DNA from: Candidatus Poseidoniaceae archaeon
Lineage (GTDB): Archaea > Thermoplasmatota > Poseidoniia > Poseidoniales > Poseidoniaceae
Length of the DNA: 8,252 nucleotides
Reading direction: 5' to 3'
Assembly (NCBI GenBank): GCA_013329865.1
Contig: DUJJ01000123.1
Coordinates: forward strand, 1-8,252
Shown here: positions 6,355-8,252 of the stretch, piece after piece
Layout of the letters: the number at the start of each line of letters is the position of its first letter
Position numbering within the stretch: position 1 is the stretch's first letter
Notes under the pieces: model-generated
What the model saw: the letters and a program-made list of their open reading frames with translations, nothing else
What the model was told of the DNA's origin: nothing
Database searches by the model: none
Program-made: the position numbers and the translations under genes

Positions 6355-7576
6355 TGGTTGACCGCGAATTTATCGATGCTGCATCAGTCAGAACTTTGAG
6401 GGTATGATTGACCATTTGTGTTTTTGAATAACTCTGCTCGATAGTCTGTCGCGCAGCCTTGCCACAAGCACCAATCATCTCCCGGTCGGACAGCAACATA
6501 TTCAACGTCTTATCGAGTTGATTTTGATCGCCTGGCGGTATCAAAAAACCGTCAACTCCGTTGGTAATTACCCCGGATATTCCGCCGATGTCGGATGCAA
6601 TGGTGGTCAAACTATACGCCATTCCTTCAAGAATAGTCAACGGTAAGCCTTCTTGTCTTGTTGTTGGCATAATATGAACTTGAGTTTTATGATAGATTTC
6701 ACTCAGTGTATCGTCGTCTATGCGGCCATGAAACACGACTTCACCATCGATGGCTAATTCTTTCACTAGCCGTTTAAGATTACCAAGATAAGCACCCTCG
6801 CCGACAACATTTAGCCTCACGTACTTGCGTTGTTCTGAAGATAAATTCGCCATGGCTCTAATGGCGTAATGAATACCTTTTTCTTTTTCAATACGACCAA
6901 TTGCGATACATTCGATATTGTCATCAAGAGATTTTGACCTTATTTCTGGTAATTCGATTCCATTAGGAATCGTGGTGACTTTGTGCTTTGCCAAAAATTT
7001 CATATTTCTCTCAAGTGTTGGTGATACCAAAGTTATGCCATGACTCGCTCTTCTCACTGCGAGGTCCATCGTGATATATCGCTTGAGTAATCTCAATGGC
7101 ATGATTGCTAACCAGTGCCAATAGCGCGGATGGTATGAAGCGGAGGAGAAGAATGTCGTGATTTCGGTCAAACTAGTGCCGTGCCATGTTGAAACGATTG
7201 GGATTGAGTTTTTCTTAGCCCAATTAAGCACTCCAATTGCACCCATAGATTGGCTGTGAATAACATTAATTGGTTTAATCTGATGCAGACTAGTTATCTT
7301 CTCCCGGCAATGTTTATTCCATTTTTTGCTGTAATAACCGGGCTTGCAACCTTGAAGGTAGTGTATTTGTACTCCATCCAGTAATTCTGATTCAATTCCA
7401 TCCGCTCTGGCAGTAGTAATTACCGTGACGTCGTGGCCGGCATCGATAAAGCCAGTACACAAATCCATGGTTTGCTTTTGCATACCTCCAAGTGAGTGAC
7501 TCGGCATGATTCGGGTCATCACTACTATGTGCATTGGTTGTCTGTGGAGTGTCTGTGACTTAATTGCTTCAATCAT
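6344..7576 (-). CDS. Glycosyltransferase family 4 (GT-B fold)
   Basis: This 410-residue enzyme should transfer a sugar from a nucleotide-sugar donor to a lipid-linked or other glycan acceptor, retaining anomeric configuration as GT4 enzymes do. The N-terminal domain has the GGMQ loop (30-33), HS (107-108) and WHGT (131-134). The C-terminal domain has SPTLERN (185-191), IPNGI (203-207), GRIEKEKG (227-234, with Arg228 and Lys233 likely contacting the donor phosphates) and the EX7E motif EGLPLTILE (Glu309 and Glu317), followed by DGFLIPPGD (342-350). A basic, aromatic, hydrophobic stretch at 152-173 may dock on the inner membrane face. Start: ATGATTGA overlaps the stop of the acetyltransferase gene, favouring coupled translation. 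The alternative Met15 (7532-7534) lies right at the domain start but has no ribosome binding site. The donor and acceptor sugars cannot be read from the sequence. Confidence 0.92.
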   Translation of the reverse strand: MIEAIKSQTLHRQPMHIVVMTRIMPSHSLGGMQKQTMDLCTGFIDAGHDVTVITTARADGIESELLDGVQIHYLQGCKPGYYSKKWNKHCREKITSLHQIKPINVIHSQSMGAIGVLNWAKKNSIPIVSTWHGTSLTEITTFFSSASYHPRYWHWLAIMPLRLLKRYITMDLAVRRASHGITLVSPTLERNMKFLAKHKVTTIPNGIELPEIRSKSLDDNIECIAIGRIEKEKGIHYAIRAMANLSSEQRKYVRLNVVGEGAYLGNLKRLVKELAIDGEVVFHGRIDDDTLSEIYHKTQVHIMPTTRQEGLPLTILEGMAYSLTTIASDIGGISGVITNGVDGFLIPPGDQNQLDKTLNMLLSDREMIGACGKAARQTIEQSYSKTQMVNHTLKVLTDAASINSRSTIND

Positions 7577-8066
7577 TTGAATCTTCTATTGTCTTCATGT
7601 ACATTGTAACCGCTTTGTCACCATAGTTAACCGCGGTTAGTTGGTTGAAACCGTGCCTTAGGTGAAACTTGTCTGAACCGGGGTTTGGGGGATTAAGGCT
7701 AACCTCTGCGGCAACTGGAAGATTACGTGTGGTTGCGAATTTGAACACTGAGGCATACAGTTCGCTACCAATACCATTGCCACGGTACCCATCCGCAACC
7801 GCCACTCTATCAACATAAACGAACTCCTGATAACGCTCGTTGAACCACGCGTAGTTAGGGCTGCCGTAATCGACATTTGGTGACAGGCAAATCACAAATC
7901 CGCGCAGGTTTCTCCCATCAAACCAACCAATCGCTAACTCAGCTATATTGAGCAATGCAGCCATTTCTTCTAAGCTTACTTTGCCAGTTCCGGGTAATCC
8001 TTGATCATTAATCTCTAACATCGTTTCAAGATCATCTATGTTCAAATTCCGAATGACTGGCTCCAT
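7569..8066 (-). CDS. GNAT acetyltransferase, COG3818-like
   Basis: This 165-residue protein belongs to the GNAT superfamily, which transfers an acetyl group from acetyl-CoA to an amine. The acetyl-CoA binding signature is VYVDRVAVADGYRGNGIGSEL (83-103), with the R-G-N-G-I-G pyrophosphate loop at 94-99. Combined features match a predicted-acetyltransferase group I know as COG3818: GFVICLSP (57-63 region), NYAWFNERYQEFVYVDR, and EVSLNPPNPGSDKFHLRHGF (121-140). Its substrate is, to my knowledge, unassigned. It has no signal peptide and is cytoplasmic. The ATG at 8064-8066 lies 24-25 bases from a TATA-like box, so the mRNA should be leaderless. Its stop overlaps the start of the GT4 gene by 8 bases, so the two form an operon. 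A role in acetylating an amino sugar would suit that neighbour, but this is inference only. Confidence 0.9.
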   Translation of the reverse strand: MEPVIRNLNIDDLETMLEINDQGLPGTGKVSLEEMAALLNIAELAIGWFDGRNLRGFVICLSPNVDYGSPNYAWFNERYQEFVYVDRVAVADGYRGNGIGSELYASVFKFATTRNLPVAAEVSLNPPNPGSDKFHLRHGFNQLTAVNYGDKAVTMYMKTIEDSND

Positions 8067-8084
8067 TATTACTGTCTCTGGTGG

Positions 8085-8100
8085 TATTATTATTTACCTT
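8085..8100 (-). promoter_or_regulatory. TATA-like promoter of the acetyltransferase-GT4 operon
   Basis: On the minus strand AAGG (8100-8097) is followed by TAAATAATAATA (8096-8085), centred 24-25 bases before the A of the ATG at 8066. That is the normal archaeal TATA-to-start distance, so the transcript should begin at or next to the start codon. No Shine-Dalgarno sequence is present. The promoter lies in the 56-base gap after the partial gene at the right edge. Confidence 0.55.
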
Positions 8101-8122
8101 AGCGATTATTACGCTCATCCGA

Positions 8123-8252
8123 TTATTTGATTGATATGACAGCAGCAATGTTGGAGATCATCCAAGATGAGGCGGCGACAAGTTGGAGATAATCTCCGGT
8201 TCCTGCGATTCCGTAGACAAATACGCTTACAATCCAACTACCGCTTGCAATG
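8123..8252 (-). CDS. C-terminal end of a membrane protein (partial, cut by window edge)
   Basis: The minus strand is open from the right edge to a TAA at 8123-8125, giving the last 42 residues of a protein. They contain a hydrophobic stretch near GSWIVSVFVYGIAG, a short polar turn TGDYLQ, and a second hydrophobic stretch LVAASSWMISNIAAVISI ending in Lys. This reads as the last two membrane segments of an integral membrane protein. No family can be named from so short a piece. It runs in the same direction as the acetyltransferase gene, 56 bases upstream of it. The TATA-like box in the gap suggests the downstream pair can be transcribed separately. Confidence 0.5.
   Translation of the reverse strand, partial: IASGSWIVSVFVYGIAGTGDYLQLVAASSWMISNIAAVISIK

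Noticed and set aside
7658..7876. Minus-strand open frame of 72 residues
   Set aside because: It is a shadow frame of the GNAT acetyltransferase gene, which shows strong family motifs.
8136..8195. Short plus-strand frame starting at the ATG at 8136 (about 18 residues)
   Set aside because: Too short, and the opposite strand is open to the window edge with a convincing membrane-protein C-terminus.
1..8252. CRISPR arrays, insertion sequences, tRNA or rRNA genes
   Set aside because: I looked for repeat-spacer patterns, transposase motifs, terminal repeats, and conserved RNA-gene sequence, and found none; genes fill almost the whole window.

Overview
The window looks archaeal, most likely from a marine planktonic euryarchaeon of the Marine Group II/III type. 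The evidence is indirect. AT-rich TATA-like boxes sit about 25-35 bases from the start codons of genes with little or no leader. An archaeal-style AGGTG ribosome binding site precedes an operon-internal gene, the encoded proteins are acidic, and one enormous polytopic membrane protein has no recognisable family. No rRNA, tRNA or universal marker is present, so the lineage is an inference.

Layout. Positions 22-4777 (minus strand) hold two co-directional genes. First transcribed is a 1260-residue protein with roughly 35 membrane segments. After a 34-base gap comes an HSL-family alpha/beta hydrolase that starts with TTG. A 187-base divergent control region (4778-4964) separates them from a plus-strand pair: a small two-TM membrane protein and an FkbM-family methyltransferase (4965-6354). 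This pair runs head-on into a minus-strand pair: a COG3818-like GNAT acetyltransferase whose end overlaps the start of a GT4 glycosyltransferase (8066 down to 6344). The two 3' ends overlap by 11 bases. At the right edge (8123-8252) is the C-terminal end of another minus-strand membrane protein, cut by the window.

How the genes may work together. A GT4 glycosyltransferase and an FkbM methyltransferase side by side suggest assembly and decoration of a glycan or glycolipid, with the two-TM protein as a possible membrane partner. This is inference from neighbourhood only. The giant membrane protein is the least explained item. The divergent control region contains two separate sets of short inverted repeats that look like operator candidates. 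I found no CRISPR array, mobile element, toxin-antitoxin pair or recognisable defence system.
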